Below the pieces are notes generated by a model that was not told the origin of the DNA, made no database searches, and was given only the letters and a program-made list of their open reading frames with translations. From contig JAJFFR010000084.1 in the NCBI GenBank assembly GCA_021776555.1, positions 1 to 47,186 on the forward strand: a stretch of DNA of 47,186 nucleotides, read 5' to 3'. A program made the position numbers and the translations under genes. Shown here piece after piece: positions 24,357-33,791 of this stretch (the stretch's first letter is position 1; every line of letters begins with the position of its first letter). This DNA is from Robiginitomaculum sp. GTDB taxonomy: Bacteria; Pseudomonadota; Alphaproteobacteria; Caulobacterales; Maricaulaceae.

Positions 24357-25597
24357 TCGGTCTCGTGGTCCACTGGTTGTAGCAGGGATAGCACAAATAC
24401 GCAGCTTAAGGAAACCAGTATCAAGCTATAGGTCGCGGCTGGTCCGACAAATTGATAGAGCGCCAATCCGGTAAAGGGTGCCAGCATAAATCCGGCCCCG
24501 GCAGTGGCTGCAACCAACCCGGCCGCTCCGCCTTGTTCGTGCTCATTGACCCGCAAGGATGCCGCGCTGGACATGCCGGGACGGATCAACCCGGACCCGA
24601 TGGAGGCCAAAACAAAGGCCAATCCGATCATCCAAACCGTATTGGCTAGGATCATTAGTCCAGCGCCGACCGCCGCACAAAACCCACCTAATGTCATTAA
24701 TTGCCGTGGGTTGGGCTTGGTCAGCGGGATAAATCCGAACTGGACCATCAGCACACCGATGGCGCCCAAGGCAAAGATGGTTCCGGATATAGGCAATGCA
24801 CTGGCCGCATTCAGAGCCAGCCGGTCCGAAGTGTAAAACAGCAGAGTTTGCAAAAACACCCCATGCGCCATCCAGCTTAAAGTGCCGATCAGCAACAAGA
24901 CACGCAGGCGTTTATCGACAACCAGTGCAAACATAGCCTTGCCGGTTACGATGCTTCTGTTGGGTTTTTGATGCTCCGGCATGGCGATCGCAATCACCGC
25001 AAAAAACAGGACCGAAACGCCAACCAAAAAATACATAGCCCGTGGCACCCCGAACCCGGTACTGAGCCAAGCGGCCAATGGAGGACCAATTGCGGTGCCC
25101 AGTCCAGCGCCCGCCGCCAACAAGGACAATAATCTTGTGCGTTCAAACCGGGCTGATCTGTCCGCAACATAGGCTTGCGAAGCCGGTTGCATCGCACAAC
25201 CGATAGCCCCGTAAATCACCCGTGAAAGCGCTAGCAACACCAAGGCTGTGGCTGCGGTGGCGGCACCGCTGCCAATCCAAGCCGAAACCAATCCCATAGC
25301 CAATAGAGATAGGCCATTGCCAATGATCCCAAACAACAAAACCGGTCGCCGTCCGGCCCGGTCAGACAGCCAACCCCAAAACGGGCTGAAAAACATATAG
25401 AGGACGGAAGAGCCAGCAAAAATCAGTCCCATATACAATTCGCCTGCACCCAATTGCCGGATCAGTACCGGTAATATGACAAACAACAGCGAATTGGATG
25501 CACCGACCAACACCATGACCAGAAACAGCAAAGAAAAAGCGATATGTCGATTATTGGAAATAAAACTACCTGTTATCGAATCAAAAGGGGCCGCCAC
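24353..25597 (-). CDS. MFS transporter (TetA-like drug/metabolite exporter)
   Basis: A 414-residue protein with about 12 membrane helices. The loop 2-3 motif GWLSDRAGRRPVLL marks the major facilitator superfamily, and the helix 5 region 'GAGLGTAIGPPLAAWLS' carries the drug:proton antiporter (DHA1) motif C. It resembles TetA-like exporters, but the substrate is unknown. The upstream neighbour on the same strand is the small secreted protein at 25643, 45 bases away. Confidence 0.88.
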   Translation of the reverse strand: MAAPFDSITGSFISNNRHIAFSLLFLVMVLVGASNSLLFVILPVLIRQLGAGELYMGLIFAGSSVLYMFFSPFWGWLSDRAGRRPVLLFGIIGNGLSLLAMGLVSAWIGSGAATAATALVLLALSRVIYGAIGCAMQPASQAYVADRSARFERTRLLSLLAAGAGLGTAIGPPLAAWLSTGFGVPRAMYFLVGVSVLFFAVIAIAMPEHQKPNRSIVTGKAMFALVVDKRLRVLLLIGTLSWMAHGVFLQTLLFYTSDRLALNAASALPISGTIFALGAIGVLMVQFGFIPLTKPNPRQLMTLGGFCAAVGAGLMILANTVWMIGLAFVLASIGSGLIRPGMSSAASLRVNEHEQGGAAGLVAATAGAGFMLAPFTGLALYQFVGPAATYSLILVSLSCVFVLSLLQPVDHETD

Positions 25598-25642
25598 TGG
25601 CGACCCCTGAGTAGCGTATTTTATGGATCGGTGTGTGCGGTT

Positions 25643-26137
25643 TTATTCTTCTTCCGCATAGCAATGGGTCGGGAATGCAGCGCCTTTTGGATGTTCCCAG
25701 TCATTTTGCCCGAGACATGAATCGCCCCATTCTTCGGCAGACTGGGCTTTTTGTTCGACCGCCCACTGATCTGCACAAGCGGCATAATTCAGGGTTTCGG
25801 TGGGTAAGGATCCATCGCCCATTACCCGATAATTGATACAAGTTTGATACTGCGCTACTTGCGTTTTGAACTGGTGCAGTTTTGCCGAAAACAGATCCAG
25901 TTCACTCGAAGATAATTTAGAAGACCAAGCTGTGTCATAATCTGGGAATTTGGGGCGGTCCGGCAAGGTGCCACATAACGGGACAACCAGTTCAACGCCT
26001 TTGGCCATGATATCGGCCGGACAGGCTTTGTAATTGCGCTGCGCATCATTTTGTGGGCGATACCCGTCTGCTGCTACGACTTGCGTGGAAAATGCGGCCA
26101 TGACGCTGACGATTGCGACAAATTTGCTTTTGTTCAT
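25643..26137 (-). CDS. Small secreted cysteine-containing protein, paralogue of the next gene
   Basis: Not recognised. The 164-residue product has a signal peptide (MNKSKFVAIVSVMAAFSTQVVAA). The mature part has cysteines in YKACPADIM, VPLCGTLP, YQTCINY, YAACADQW, DSCLGQ and THCYAEEE, suggesting disulfides. The 'SSSELDLF…QVAQYQTCINY' segment resembles 'SYDELTAA…ANTAYKTCLDG' in the neighbouring protein. The ATG at 26137 follows AGGGG by eight bases; the longer frame to 26218 is rejected. It lies 47 bases downstream of its relative. Confidence 0.7.
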   Translation of the reverse strand: MNKSKFVAIVSVMAAFSTQVVAADGYRPQNDAQRNYKACPADIMAKGVELVVPLCGTLPDRPKFPDYDTAWSSKLSSSELDLFSAKLHQFKTQVAQYQTCINYRVMGDGSLPTETLNYAACADQWAVEQKAQSAEEWGDSCLGQNDWEHPKGAAFPTHCYAEEE

Positions 26138-26184
26138 TTTATTACCCCTGGTACGGAAAACGAGTTTCAGATTTTGGTGATTGA

Positions 26185-26541
26185 TTATTCGGATTTGGCC
26201 TTGTGGGCCTCGACCCATTCTTCATTGAGCTTGTCATAGGTTTCCCCCAGAGCATTTTGGTTGGCTCCGGCGACATTGTAATTTTCCATAGCGGCGCGCC
26301 AAGCTTCCCTTGAAACAGAACCTGGATCAAGAATGATGCCATCAAGACAGGTTTTGTATGCAGTGTTGGCCACCGAGTAGGATTGAACCAGCTCGGTTGC
26401 CGCAGTTAGTTCATCATAACTCAACAGCGCTCCATGAGTTGGAAGCTCAGGCAGTTCCGGTGCTATGCAGGCTTCATCAGCCAACACCGGGATGGAACTT
26501 GCAATAAACATAAACCCTGCAAGTAATTTTAGCTTCAACAT
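26185..26541 (-). CDS. Small secreted protein, paralogue of the gene at 25643
   Basis: Not recognised. The 118-residue product has a signal peptide (MLKLKLLAGFMFIASSIPVLA) and two mature cysteines (EACIAP and YKTCLDG). The alpha-helical middle resembles the 164-residue neighbour. AGGAG lies eight bases before the ATG. The pair probably forms one transcript and may have arisen by tandem duplication followed by divergence. They diverge from motA. Confidence 0.7.
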   Translation of the reverse strand: MLKLKLLAGFMFIASSIPVLADEACIAPELPELPTHGALLSYDELTAATELVQSYSVANTAYKTCLDGIILDPGSVSREAWRAAMENYNVAGANQNALGETYDKLNEEWVEAHKAKSE

Positions 26542-26764
26542 TATGACAGCTCCTGGTCCGTCTAGGTTACAAACGCGGTGTCCCTCGCGGTTGGTCGGTT
26601 CCAGTCCACGAAGTGTGTAGCATTCTTGATCTTGTTTCGCAACAATTCACCAAAACAATACACATCTGGCAATACTGCATTAAACATTCCAACTGATACT
26701 AGTGCCAAATTGGGACAGTTTTTACGGTCCCGGTCAGGAATTGGTTACAGGGAAGAGCTATCTG

Positions 26765-27631
26765 ATGTTTCAGATCATTGGGATCTTATGTGTGTTTGGC
26801 ATGGTGTTTGGTGGGTTTTTGTTGGCCGGGGGCCATATGGAACCCATCCTGCATTCTGCGCCCTACGAGATGATGATGATCATGGGTGCAGCGGTGGGCG
26901 CCCTTCTGATTGGTAATAATGGAAAAACCGCGATCGGCGCTCTAATGGGCCTAGGCAAGATGGTGATCGGGGCAAAGTGGAAAAAGAAAGACTATTCTGA
27001 TCTGCTGGCTCTGTTGTTCACCTTGACCAAAACCATGAAAATGAAGGGGGTCATCGCGCTGGAGACCCACATTGAAAACCCGAAAGACAGTGCCATTTTT
27101 GGCAATTACCCGAGAATTTTGAAGGACCATTTTGCCACTGACTTTATCTGCGACACCCTGCGGATGATGACCATGAATTTGGAAGACCCGCATCAGGTTG
27201 AAGATGCCATGGAAAAGCAGTTGGAAAAACATCACCACGAAGCGCTGGAGCCAGCCCATGCCCTGCAAAACATGGCAGATGCTTTGCCTGCTTTGGGGAT
27301 TGTTGCGGCGGTGTTGGGGATTGTTAAAACCATGGGTGCGATTACCGAGCCACCAGAATATCTGGGCCGAATGATTGGCTCTGCTCTGGTCGGGACATTT
27401 TTGGGCGTGTTTCTAGCTTACGGTTTGGTGGGGCCGTTCGGCACACGGTTGCAGGCGGTAATGGATGACGAGGCTAATTTTTATAAAATTATTCAAACGG
27501 TGTTGGTCGCCCATTTGCATGGCAATGCCGCGCAAATTTCAGTTGAACTGGGTCGTGGCGTTGTGCCGACCGCATCTCAGCCCAGCTTTGCCGAATTAGA
27601 AGACGCACTCTCGACCATCGAAGCGGTATAA
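26765..27631 (+). CDS. motA: MotA flagellar motor stator protein
   Basis: A 288-residue MotA. It starts MFQIIGILCVFGMVFGGFLLAGG as other proteobacterial MotA proteins do, has four membrane helices, the cytoplasmic loop with charged residues, and the 'DALPALGIVAAVLGIVKTMG' helix 3 segment. With MotB it forms the proton channel that turns the flagellar motor. The ATG at 26765 is chosen because AGGGAAGAG precedes it and the family starts there; an upstream in-frame GTG is rejected. motB is not adjacent, as in Caulobacter. A GGTTGA/TCAACC hairpin lies at 27648-27663. Confidence 0.95.
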   Translation: MFQIIGILCVFGMVFGGFLLAGGHMEPILHSAPYEMMMIMGAAVGALLIGNNGKTAIGALMGLGKMVIGAKWKKKDYSDLLALLFTLTKTMKMKGVIALETHIENPKDSAIFGNYPRILKDHFATDFICDTLRMMTMNLEDPHQVEDAMEKQLEKHHHEALEPAHALQNMADALPALGIVAAVLGIVKTMGAITEPPEYLGRMIGSALVGTFLGVFLAYGLVGPFGTRLQAVMDDEANFYKIIQTVLVAHLHGNAAQISVELGRGVVPTASQPSFAELEDALSTIEAV

Positions 27632-27771
27632 ATTTACCCACAAAGCAGGTTGAACAATCAACCGCAATTATCGGTTCTCTACTCCTATTTGTTCTGACTT
27701 TTCGGGCGACAGACCGAATTGTTTGCGCTATGCACGTTACATAACGTTCATATTTATGGGGAGAAACGAAT

Positions 27772-28260
27772 ATGGCAGAGAAGAGTGGAAGTAAAACTTG
27801 GGTTTGGTTGGGTCTAGTCGTCATTGCGGCTTTGGCCGTTTGGATGTTTGTATTCAAGGGCGATCCAAAACAAGCCATGCATGATGCTGGTGCAGCTGGG
27901 AATGCGGTAAAAGAAGTCGCAGGTGATGCCATGGATGCAACGGCTGACGCCGCTGGTGACGTGGTTGAAGCTGCTGGTGATGCCGCAGCAGGCGCCGCAG
28001 ATGCAACTGCCGAAGTTGCTGGCGATGCGATGGAAGCGGCCGGTGATATGGCAGACGCAGCTGGTGAAGCAGCTTCGGGTGCTGTGGATGCTGCTGCTGA
28101 CATGGCTGGCGAAGTGGTCGAGGCCGCGGGCGACATGGCCGAAGATGCTAGCGACATGGCATCTGGCGCAATGGGTGCAGCAGATGATGCTGGGGCTGAA
28201 GTAGAAGCCGCCGCTGATGCTGTTGTTGAAGAAGCTGAAGCCGCTGCTGAAGATCATTGA
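27772..28260 (+). CDS. Membrane-anchored alanine-rich repeat protein
   Basis: A 162-residue low-complexity protein. Residues 10-28 form one membrane helix; the remainder is almost all Ala, Gly, Asp, Glu, Met and Val in loose repeats of 'AGDxxEAAGDxA', giving a long acidic amphipathic helix like LEA or apolipoprotein-type proteins. No function is known. A possible promoter (TTGTTT 27719-27724, 17 bases, TAACGT 27742-27747) contains an inverted ACGTT/AACGT repeat. GGGGAG precedes the ATG and a clear terminator follows. Confidence 0.75.
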   Translation: MAEKSGSKTWVWLGLVVIAALAVWMFVFKGDPKQAMHDAGAAGNAVKEVAGDAMDATADAAGDVVEAAGDAAAGAADATAEVAGDAMEAAGDMADAAGEAASGAVDAAADMAGEVVEAAGDMAEDASDMASGAMGAADDAGAEVEAAADAVVEEAEAAAEDH

Positions 28261-28297
28261 TCAGCCGATTCTGTCGGTTTGATTGAACACAACTGAG

Positions 28298-28327
28298 AAA
28301 AGCTGCTCCGATTGGAGTGGCTTTTTT
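28298..28327 (+). terminator. Rho-independent terminator
   Basis: AAAAGC and GCTTTT close a stem with CTCC/GGAG above an internal TG/TG mismatch, followed by six T residues. It ends the alanine-rich gene's transcript, 37 bases after its stop. Confidence 0.75.
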
Positions 28328-28350
28328 CATTTTAATTGGAATTTTGACCC

Positions 28351-30234
28351 ATGACCCGGCAATTTCTGGGACTGCCAACCGCCAACTTAAAATGGTCGCA
28401 GACCGGCGAGCCGGAAGATGTCGGCTCTGGCGATGTCTATTTTTCAGCCAATGACGGGTTGGCAGAAACCAAAGCGGTGTTTCTGGCCGGATGCGATTTG
28501 CCGGCCCGATGGCAGCAGGATGATTTGCACAGTATTGCAGAGCTGGGTTTTGGCACCGGCCTTAATTTTATGGCCACTTTGGCCAAATGGCGAAAGTTTG
28601 CCCGGCCTGATCAACGCCTGCATTATATCGCCATTGAAGGCGCACCACTCTCCCACGAACAATTATCCCGCGCCCATAAAGCATTTCCTGAGCTAAAGCG
28701 CGAAGCCACGGATTTGCAGCAAATTTGGCCGGATGCGGTCAAGGGCTTTCACCGCCGATCTGTGCCGGGCAATGCCAATGAACCAAGCATCGAGCTTACT
28801 CTGTTGTTTGGACCCGTTGCCGAAATGTTGCCTCAATTGGATGCCCAGATTGATAGCTGGTTTCTGGATGGGTTTGCGCCCGCCAAAAACCCGCAAATGT
28901 GGAGCGAGGAAGTGTTCGCGCAATTGGCCCGCTTAAGCCGCCCGGAGACACGCTTGGCCACCTATAGCGTTGCCGGATTGGTCAGACGTGGTTTAGCCGC
29001 ACACGGTTTCGAGGTGGAAAAAAAGCCGGGTCATGGTCGCAAACGGCAACGACTGGAAGCGACTTATACCCGTTCAACGGCCAATCATCAGGCCCGGCTC
29101 AAACCGCCAGATAACGTTATTGTCATTGGTGGTGGAATAGCTGGCGCCTGCCTGATCCACGAATTTGCTCAAGTCGGTGTGAGTGTGACCTTGGTTGAAG
29201 CGCAAGATTTGGCGGCTGGCGCCAGCGGAAATGAGATTGGACTGGTAAGCCCAAGGCTTGATTTGGAAGATAGTCCGCTCGCCCGGTTTTACCGATCAGC
29301 CTTTGCCTATGCCTGTCAGTTCTACGCATACAGTTGCAATGCAGCATTTAATACTACGGGTATCCTGCGAAAACCAGCAAATGAAGAGAAAGTGCACAAA
29401 CACTGGGATCTGATTGCGAACGCGGCTCTGCCAAAAACTTTGGCTGAGTTGGACGATGATGGTTCAAGCCTGTTTTTGAAAACCGGCGCAACATTATGCC
29501 CAGCTACGGCTATTGCTCGTTTGGCGAAACCGGCCAAGCCAATCATTGCGAGCGTCAAGCGGATTGAACGTAATGCTGGGCAATGGGTGGTGTATGGAGC
29601 CGACAAACAAATGATCGCGTCGGCTGATCATCTGGTTCTGGCGCTAGGCGCGGGCGAATTAACCGGCATAGAGCTGCCAGCTTTGCGGTTGTTGCGCGGA
29701 CAAGTGTCGATTGGTATTACTCAGCAACATGGCATCAAGGTTCCGATGATCGGGGCTAGTTATGCTTTGGGATTGGACGCGGACCGGTTGTTGTTTGGAG
29801 CAACCCATGACCGGGTGGAAGACCCAACTTGCAATCAAACGACCAAACAAGACCATCAACGTAATTTGGCAAATTTAGGGATTTTGCACCCAGATCTAGC
29901 CGAGCAGGTCGAGCTGTCCCAACTCACCGGTCGGGCCAGTGTCCGTGCGGCCAGCCCAGATTTACAGCCCTTAGCGGGTCCGGTGGCGGATGCGGGCAAA
30001 TGTGGGCCGTGGGCCAAACAATTTTGGGGTAAATTATCCGACTATTCATCCGCTCCAATGCTGGATGGATTATATCTGTTAAATGGGCTGGGTTCGCGCG
30101 GATTAACGCTGGCGCCTTTGTTGGCAAAATCGATTGTGTCCGAGATTTGCGGTGAACCGTCCCCATTGGAGCGCGATGCCAGAACGGCGCTACATCCGGC
30201 TCGTTTTTGTGCACGCGCGGCGCGACGGCAATAG
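28351..30234 (+). CDS. mnmC: MnmC, bifunctional tRNA wobble-uridine modification enzyme
   Basis: A 627-residue two-domain enzyme. The N-terminal methyltransferase domain (DUF752) has LGFGTGLNFMA near 66-76 and 'DSWFLDGFAPAKNPQMW'. The C-terminal FAD oxidoreductase domain starts with VIGGGIAGACLIHE near 254-267 and ends in 'GLGSRGLTLAPL'. It converts the cmnm5 group at U34 of some tRNAs to nm5 and then mnm5. Length is slightly shorter than E. coli's. It follows a terminator closely, so it should have its own promoter, which I cannot identify. Confidence 0.94.
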   Translation: MTRQFLGLPTANLKWSQTGEPEDVGSGDVYFSANDGLAETKAVFLAGCDLPARWQQDDLHSIAELGFGTGLNFMATLAKWRKFARPDQRLHYIAIEGAPLSHEQLSRAHKAFPELKREATDLQQIWPDAVKGFHRRSVPGNANEPSIELTLLFGPVAEMLPQLDAQIDSWFLDGFAPAKNPQMWSEEVFAQLARLSRPETRLATYSVAGLVRRGLAAHGFEVEKKPGHGRKRQRLEATYTRSTANHQARLKPPDNVIVIGGGIAGACLIHEFAQVGVSVTLVEAQDLAAGASGNEIGLVSPRLDLEDSPLARFYRSAFAYACQFYAYSCNAAFNTTGILRKPANEEKVHKHWDLIANAALPKTLAELDDDGSSLFLKTGATLCPATAIARLAKPAKPIIASVKRIERNAGQWVVYGADKQMIASADHLVLALGAGELTGIELPALRLLRGQVSIGITQQHGIKVPMIGASYALGLDADRLLFGATHDRVEDPTCNQTTKQDHQRNLANLGILHPDLAEQVELSQLTGRASVRAASPDLQPLAGPVADAGKCGPWAKQFWGKLSDYSSAPMLDGLYLLNGLGSRGLTLAPLLAKSIVSEICGEPSPLERDARTALHPARFCARAARRQ

Positions 30235-30365
30235 AAAAATTCTGAAATTTTGATCAGATATAATATATTTGTCCAAAACTCATAGAAAATTTAAGTACAG
30301 AAACAGGTGTTTACCTGCAAGTAGGGAAAAAATATCACGGAATCAAATAGAGTCGGCGCTCCCTA

Positions 30366-30407
30366 GTGAAACCTCGGTACAATTGTGGTATAAGCTTCGA
30401 CAATTGT
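30366..30407 (+). promoter_or_regulatory. Candidate promoter flanked by two ACAATTGT palindromes
   Basis: GTGAAA (30366-30371), a 17-base spacer and TATAAG (30389-30394) precede the DUF4282 gene by 29 bases. The palindrome ACAATTGT occurs at 30379-30386 and 30400-30407, exactly 21 bases apart, one on each side of the -10 box. This is how paired operator sites often look. No regulator is known. Confidence 0.45.
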
Positions 30408-30423
30408 ATTGGGGAGTAGCGTA

Positions 30424-31038
30424 ATGGACAATATAAACTCGCGACCTGGGTTTTTCGCGGCATTTTTTGGTTTTAGAAGAATGGTCTCACCATTCTTTAT
30501 CACCCTCGTTTATTTTTTAGGTTTAATTGGCATCATTGCATGTGTGGTTAAGCACATCATGCAAGGCCCGAATTTACCAGGACATCTGGTTGGGTATATG
30601 GACCGGTACGTACCGGGAGATATGCAAACCTATGTGGCTTATGCACTGGTTGTGCTGGGTGGGTTTTTGGTAATTTTGGCATGGCGGTTTGTTTGTGAAC
30701 TGTTGATTTCTCTATTTGGTATTTTTAACCGGTTAAGTGAAATCAAGGCTCTATTGGGTGAACCAGTTTCTGCGGCCGCCAGTGCGGCACGGGTGCAAGC
30801 AACCATTGCACCGGCCAAGGCCAAGAAAGAGAAGCCTAAAAAACCATCTAAAGCAAATAAAGAAAAAGCCATCGCAATTGCTGCCGCTGCGCCAGTCGTC
30901 GCAGCTGTTGCCGAAGCCAAAGAGGCCGTTGAAGAAGCGGCTGCCGATGCGGTTGAGGGATCTAAAGACAAAGATGATGACCCTAAAGACGATGACCCAA
31001 ATGATGAGCCACCTCGTTCACGTCGTCGTCGTCGATAG
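30424..31038 (+). CDS. DUF4282 membrane protein with charged tail
   Basis: A 204-residue protein. Two membrane helices (about 25-45 and 70-92) form the DUF4282 domain, ending in 'ELLISLFGIFNRLSEIK'. Residues 110-204 are a low-complexity tail, alternating Ala/Lys-rich and then Asp/Glu-rich, finishing in a run of arginines (RSRRRRR). The tail should be cytoplasmic. GGGGAG eight bases upstream supports the ATG at 30424. Function unknown. It converges with clpB, 19 bases apart. Confidence 0.78.
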   Translation: MDNINSRPGFFAAFFGFRRMVSPFFITLVYFLGLIGIIACVVKHIMQGPNLPGHLVGYMDRYVPGDMQTYVAYALVVLGGFLVILAWRFVCELLISLFGIFNRLSEIKALLGEPVSAAASAARVQATIAPAKAKKEKPKKPSKANKEKAIAIAAAAPVVAAVAEAKEAVEEAAADAVEGSKDKDDDPKDDDPNDEPPRSRRRRR

Positions 31039-31057
31039 AGTTTATCCAGAATCAGGG

Positions 31058-33640
31058 TTAGCGTTTGGGAAGTGGGTGACCACTGACCAATAGCTGACCT
31101 TTTTTCTCGCTGATCTTGATCTGTTGGTTTTCGCTAAAGGCACCGTCCAGAATCATCCGAGCCAGTGGATCTTGCAACTCGCGTTGAATCACCCGCTTTA
31201 AGGGCCTGGCCCCATAGGCTGGATCATACCCCTTCTCGCCAAGCCATTGGATGGCTTTGTCGTCGATGGAAATGCTCAAGCCTTGATTGTGTAATAGGGC
31301 AGCTAATCGTTCGATCTGGATGCCGACAATGCTGGCCATATGTTCTGGTTGCAACCGGTGAAACAGCACGATCTCGTCGATCCGGTTGATAAATTCCGGA
31401 CGAAAATGGTTCCGTACTTCAGCCATAATTGCCGCATTGGCCTCTTCTTCGGCCTCGCCTGATCCTGCCGCCAAATGGGCCGAGCCAAGGTTTGAGGTCA
31501 TGATGATCAGGGTGTTTCGGAAGTCCACTGTTCGGCCTTGCCCATCGGTCAACCGACCGTCATCCAGCACCTGCAAAAGAACGTTGAAGACGTCCGGGTG
31601 GGCTTTTTCCACCTCATCAAACAAAAGAACCTGATAGGGTTTGCGACGTACCGCTTCGGTTAAGGCACCACCTTCTTCGTATCCGACATAGCCGGGGGGC
31701 GCACCCAACATGCGGGCTACTGAGTGTTTCTCCATATATTCGGACATATCCATACGAGTGATGGCCGTTTCATCATCAAACAAAAATTCAGCCAAAGCTT
31801 TGGTCAATTCGGTTTTGCCAACTCCGGTGGGTCCCAAAAACAAAAAGGAACCAATAGGACGAGCTGGATCGTTCAACCCGGCTCTGGCCCGGCGAACTGC
31901 ATCAGATACGGCGGCCAGCGCTTCTTCTTGGCCGATCACCCGACCCCGCAGGGCGTCTTCCATGGCTAGCAATTTCTCGCGCTCACCTTCGAGCATTTTT
32001 TCCACGGGAATACCGGTCCAACGGGCCACGATTTGAGCGATATGATTGCTTTGTACGACTTCTTCGACCAAGCTGCCCGTATTGTCGGCAGCATTGGACA
32101 CAGCTGTTTCTAATTGCGGGATGCGGCCATATTTGAGTTCGGAAGCCCGGGTCCAATCGCCTTGCCGCTCGGCCTCGGCCAGCTCATTTCGCAAATGTTC
32201 AAGGGTTTCTTTGGCTTTGGTTGACCCAGCCAGTTTTTCTTTTTCGGCCCGCCATGCGCCGGTTAATTCGGCAGATTTGGCCGAACCTTCCTCCAGCTCG
32301 GTTTCCAGCAGGGCTAGGCGTTTTTTAGACGCAGCATCGCTTTCTTTGCGCAAAGCTTCCAGTTCAATCTGAACCTGAACCAGACGGCGATCCAGTTCGT
32401 CCAGCTCTTCTGGTTTGCTGTCGATCTGCATCCGCAGGCGAGAACTGGCTTCGTCCATCAGATCAATCGCCTTGTCTGGCAAGAACCGGTCGGTGATGTA
32501 TCTGGCTGACAATTTGGCAGCCGAGACGATCGCACCGTCCGAGATACGAATGCCGTGATGCACCTCGTATTTTTCCTTTAAGCCGCGCAGGATTGAAATG
32601 GTATCTTCCACATTGGGTTCTTCGATCAGAACCGGCTGAAACCGCCGAGCCAGTGCCGCGTCTTTTTCTACATGCTTGCGGTATTCGGCCAAGGTCGTTG
32701 CACCGATACAGCGCAATTCACCCCGGGCCAACGCAGGTTTTAGCAAATTGGAGGCATCCATGGCGCCGTCGGTCTTTCCGGCGCCGACCAAGGTATGCAT
32801 CTCATCAATAAACAATATGACCGACCCGGCAGCAGCCTGAACCTCCTCGATGACGGCTTTTAGGCGTTCTTCAAACTCGCCACGATATTTGGCTCCGGCA
32901 ATCAGCGAACCCATATCAAGGCTAAGCAATTGTTTGTCTTGCAAGGATTCGGGCACGTCCTTGTTGACGATACGCAAAGCCAGTCCTTCGGCAATGGCGG
33001 TTTTGCCCACACCGGGTTCCCCGATTAAAACCGGATTGTTTTTGGTGCGCCGGGACAACACCTGAATGGTGCGGCGAATTTCATCTTCGCGGCCAATGAT
33101 CGGGTCTAGCTTGCCATCGCGGGCCTGTGCAGTGAGGTCGGTGGTGTATTTTTTCAGGGCTTCGTAATTGTCTTCCGCCGAAGCGCTGTCGGCTTTTCGC
33201 CCCTTTCGAACCTGCTCAATCGCCAAGCCCAAGTTTTGTGCGGTGAGTCCCGAAGATTTCAGGATGTCATGGCTCGGGCTTTTGGAGGGCATAGCCAATG
33301 CCAGCAACAGACGTTCCGCTGTGACAAAGCTATCTCCAGCCTTTTTGGCGATTTTTTCGGCCATTTGGAACAACTCAGCCGTTTCGCGGGCCATATAAAC
33401 TTTGCCATCCCCGCCTTCGACGGAGGGTAAATTGCCCAAAGCCGTAATTGTGTCGCGCAAGGCAGCATCTGGATCGGCCCCGGCGGCCCGCATCAAATTG
33501 GCGGCCAAACCTTCGCGGTCATCAAGCAATGCCTTTAAGATGTGTTCCGGGGTCAGTTGTTGATGCCCGGCACTTAACGCAGAGGTTTGTGCAACCTGTA
33601 CCATGCCTTTTGCACGTTCGGTGAATTTCTCAAATTCCAT
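31058..33640 (-). CDS. clpB: ClpB protein disaggregase
   Basis: An 860-residue Hsp100 chaperone that pulls proteins out of aggregates with DnaK. Order: N-terminal domain (1-150), AAA+ domain 1 with Walker A GEPGVGKT near 206-213, coiled-coil M domain (about 400-530), AAA+ domain 2 with Walker A GPTGVGKT near 605-612, and a C-terminal ring-contact region. Length is standard. GGGAG lies before the ATG. A sigma-32-type promoter about 90 bases upstream indicates heat-shock control. Confidence 0.97.
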   Translation of the reverse strand: MEFEKFTERAKGMVQVAQTSALSAGHQQLTPEHILKALLDDREGLAANLMRAAGADPDAALRDTITALGNLPSVEGGDGKVYMARETAELFQMAEKIAKKAGDSFVTAERLLLALAMPSKSPSHDILKSSGLTAQNLGLAIEQVRKGRKADSASAEDNYEALKKYTTDLTAQARDGKLDPIIGREDEIRRTIQVLSRRTKNNPVLIGEPGVGKTAIAEGLALRIVNKDVPESLQDKQLLSLDMGSLIAGAKYRGEFEERLKAVIEEVQAAAGSVILFIDEMHTLVGAGKTDGAMDASNLLKPALARGELRCIGATTLAEYRKHVEKDAALARRFQPVLIEEPNVEDTISILRGLKEKYEVHHGIRISDGAIVSAAKLSARYITDRFLPDKAIDLMDEASSRLRMQIDSKPEELDELDRRLVQVQIELEALRKESDAASKKRLALLETELEEGSAKSAELTGAWRAEKEKLAGSTKAKETLEHLRNELAEAERQGDWTRASELKYGRIPQLETAVSNAADNTGSLVEEVVQSNHIAQIVARWTGIPVEKMLEGEREKLLAMEDALRGRVIGQEEALAAVSDAVRRARAGLNDPARPIGSFLFLGPTGVGKTELTKALAEFLFDDETAITRMDMSEYMEKHSVARMLGAPPGYVGYEEGGALTEAVRRKPYQVLLFDEVEKAHPDVFNVLLQVLDDGRLTDGQGRTVDFRNTLIIMTSNLGSAHLAAGSGEAEEEANAAIMAEVRNHFRPEFINRIDEIVLFHRLQPEHMASIVGIQIERLAALLHNQGLSISIDDKAIQWLGEKGYDPAYGARPLKRVIQRELQDPLARMILDGAFSENQQIKISEKKGQLLVSGHPLPKR

Positions 33641-33730
33641 TTAGTTCTCCCAAAGCAAATGTGAGATGATTGCCTTGTGACCCACATGGGTGATCCCACC
33701 CGGCATCACATGCAATCCTTGTTCCTGAAC

Positions 33731-33762
33731 TAGATGGGTGTGACCATTAAGTCACACAAGGG
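33731..33762 (-). promoter_or_regulatory. Heat-shock (RpoH/sigma-32-type) promoter for clpB
   Basis: On the minus strand CCCTTGTG (33755-33762) is followed after 16 bases by CCCATCTA (33731-33738), close to the sigma-32 consensus CTTGAA-N13/17-CCCATNT. The spacer holds a perfect inverted repeat, GTGTGAC (33738-33744) and GTCACAC (33751-33757). Confidence 0.6.
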
Positions 33763-33791
33763 CGGCGACCAAATTGTCGCGGGTTTATTCG

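Noticed and set aside
26702-26764. GTG start extending motA by 21 residues
   Set aside because: MotA proteins begin at MFQIIG, and a proper ribosome-binding site precedes that ATG.
26542-26764. Sigma-54 promoter before motA (TGGCA…TGCA near 26671)
   Set aside because: The GG-to-GC spacing is seven bases rather than ten.
27489-28157. 222-codon Ser/Ala/Pro-rich frame antisense to the alanine-rich protein gene
   Set aside because: Repeats on the coding strand keep the antisense frame open; it also overlaps motA and has no start signal.
27900-28250. Short DNA repeats that could suggest a CRISPR or tandem array
   Set aside because: They are degenerate codon repeats of AGDxxEAAGD, with no fixed repeat or spacer length.
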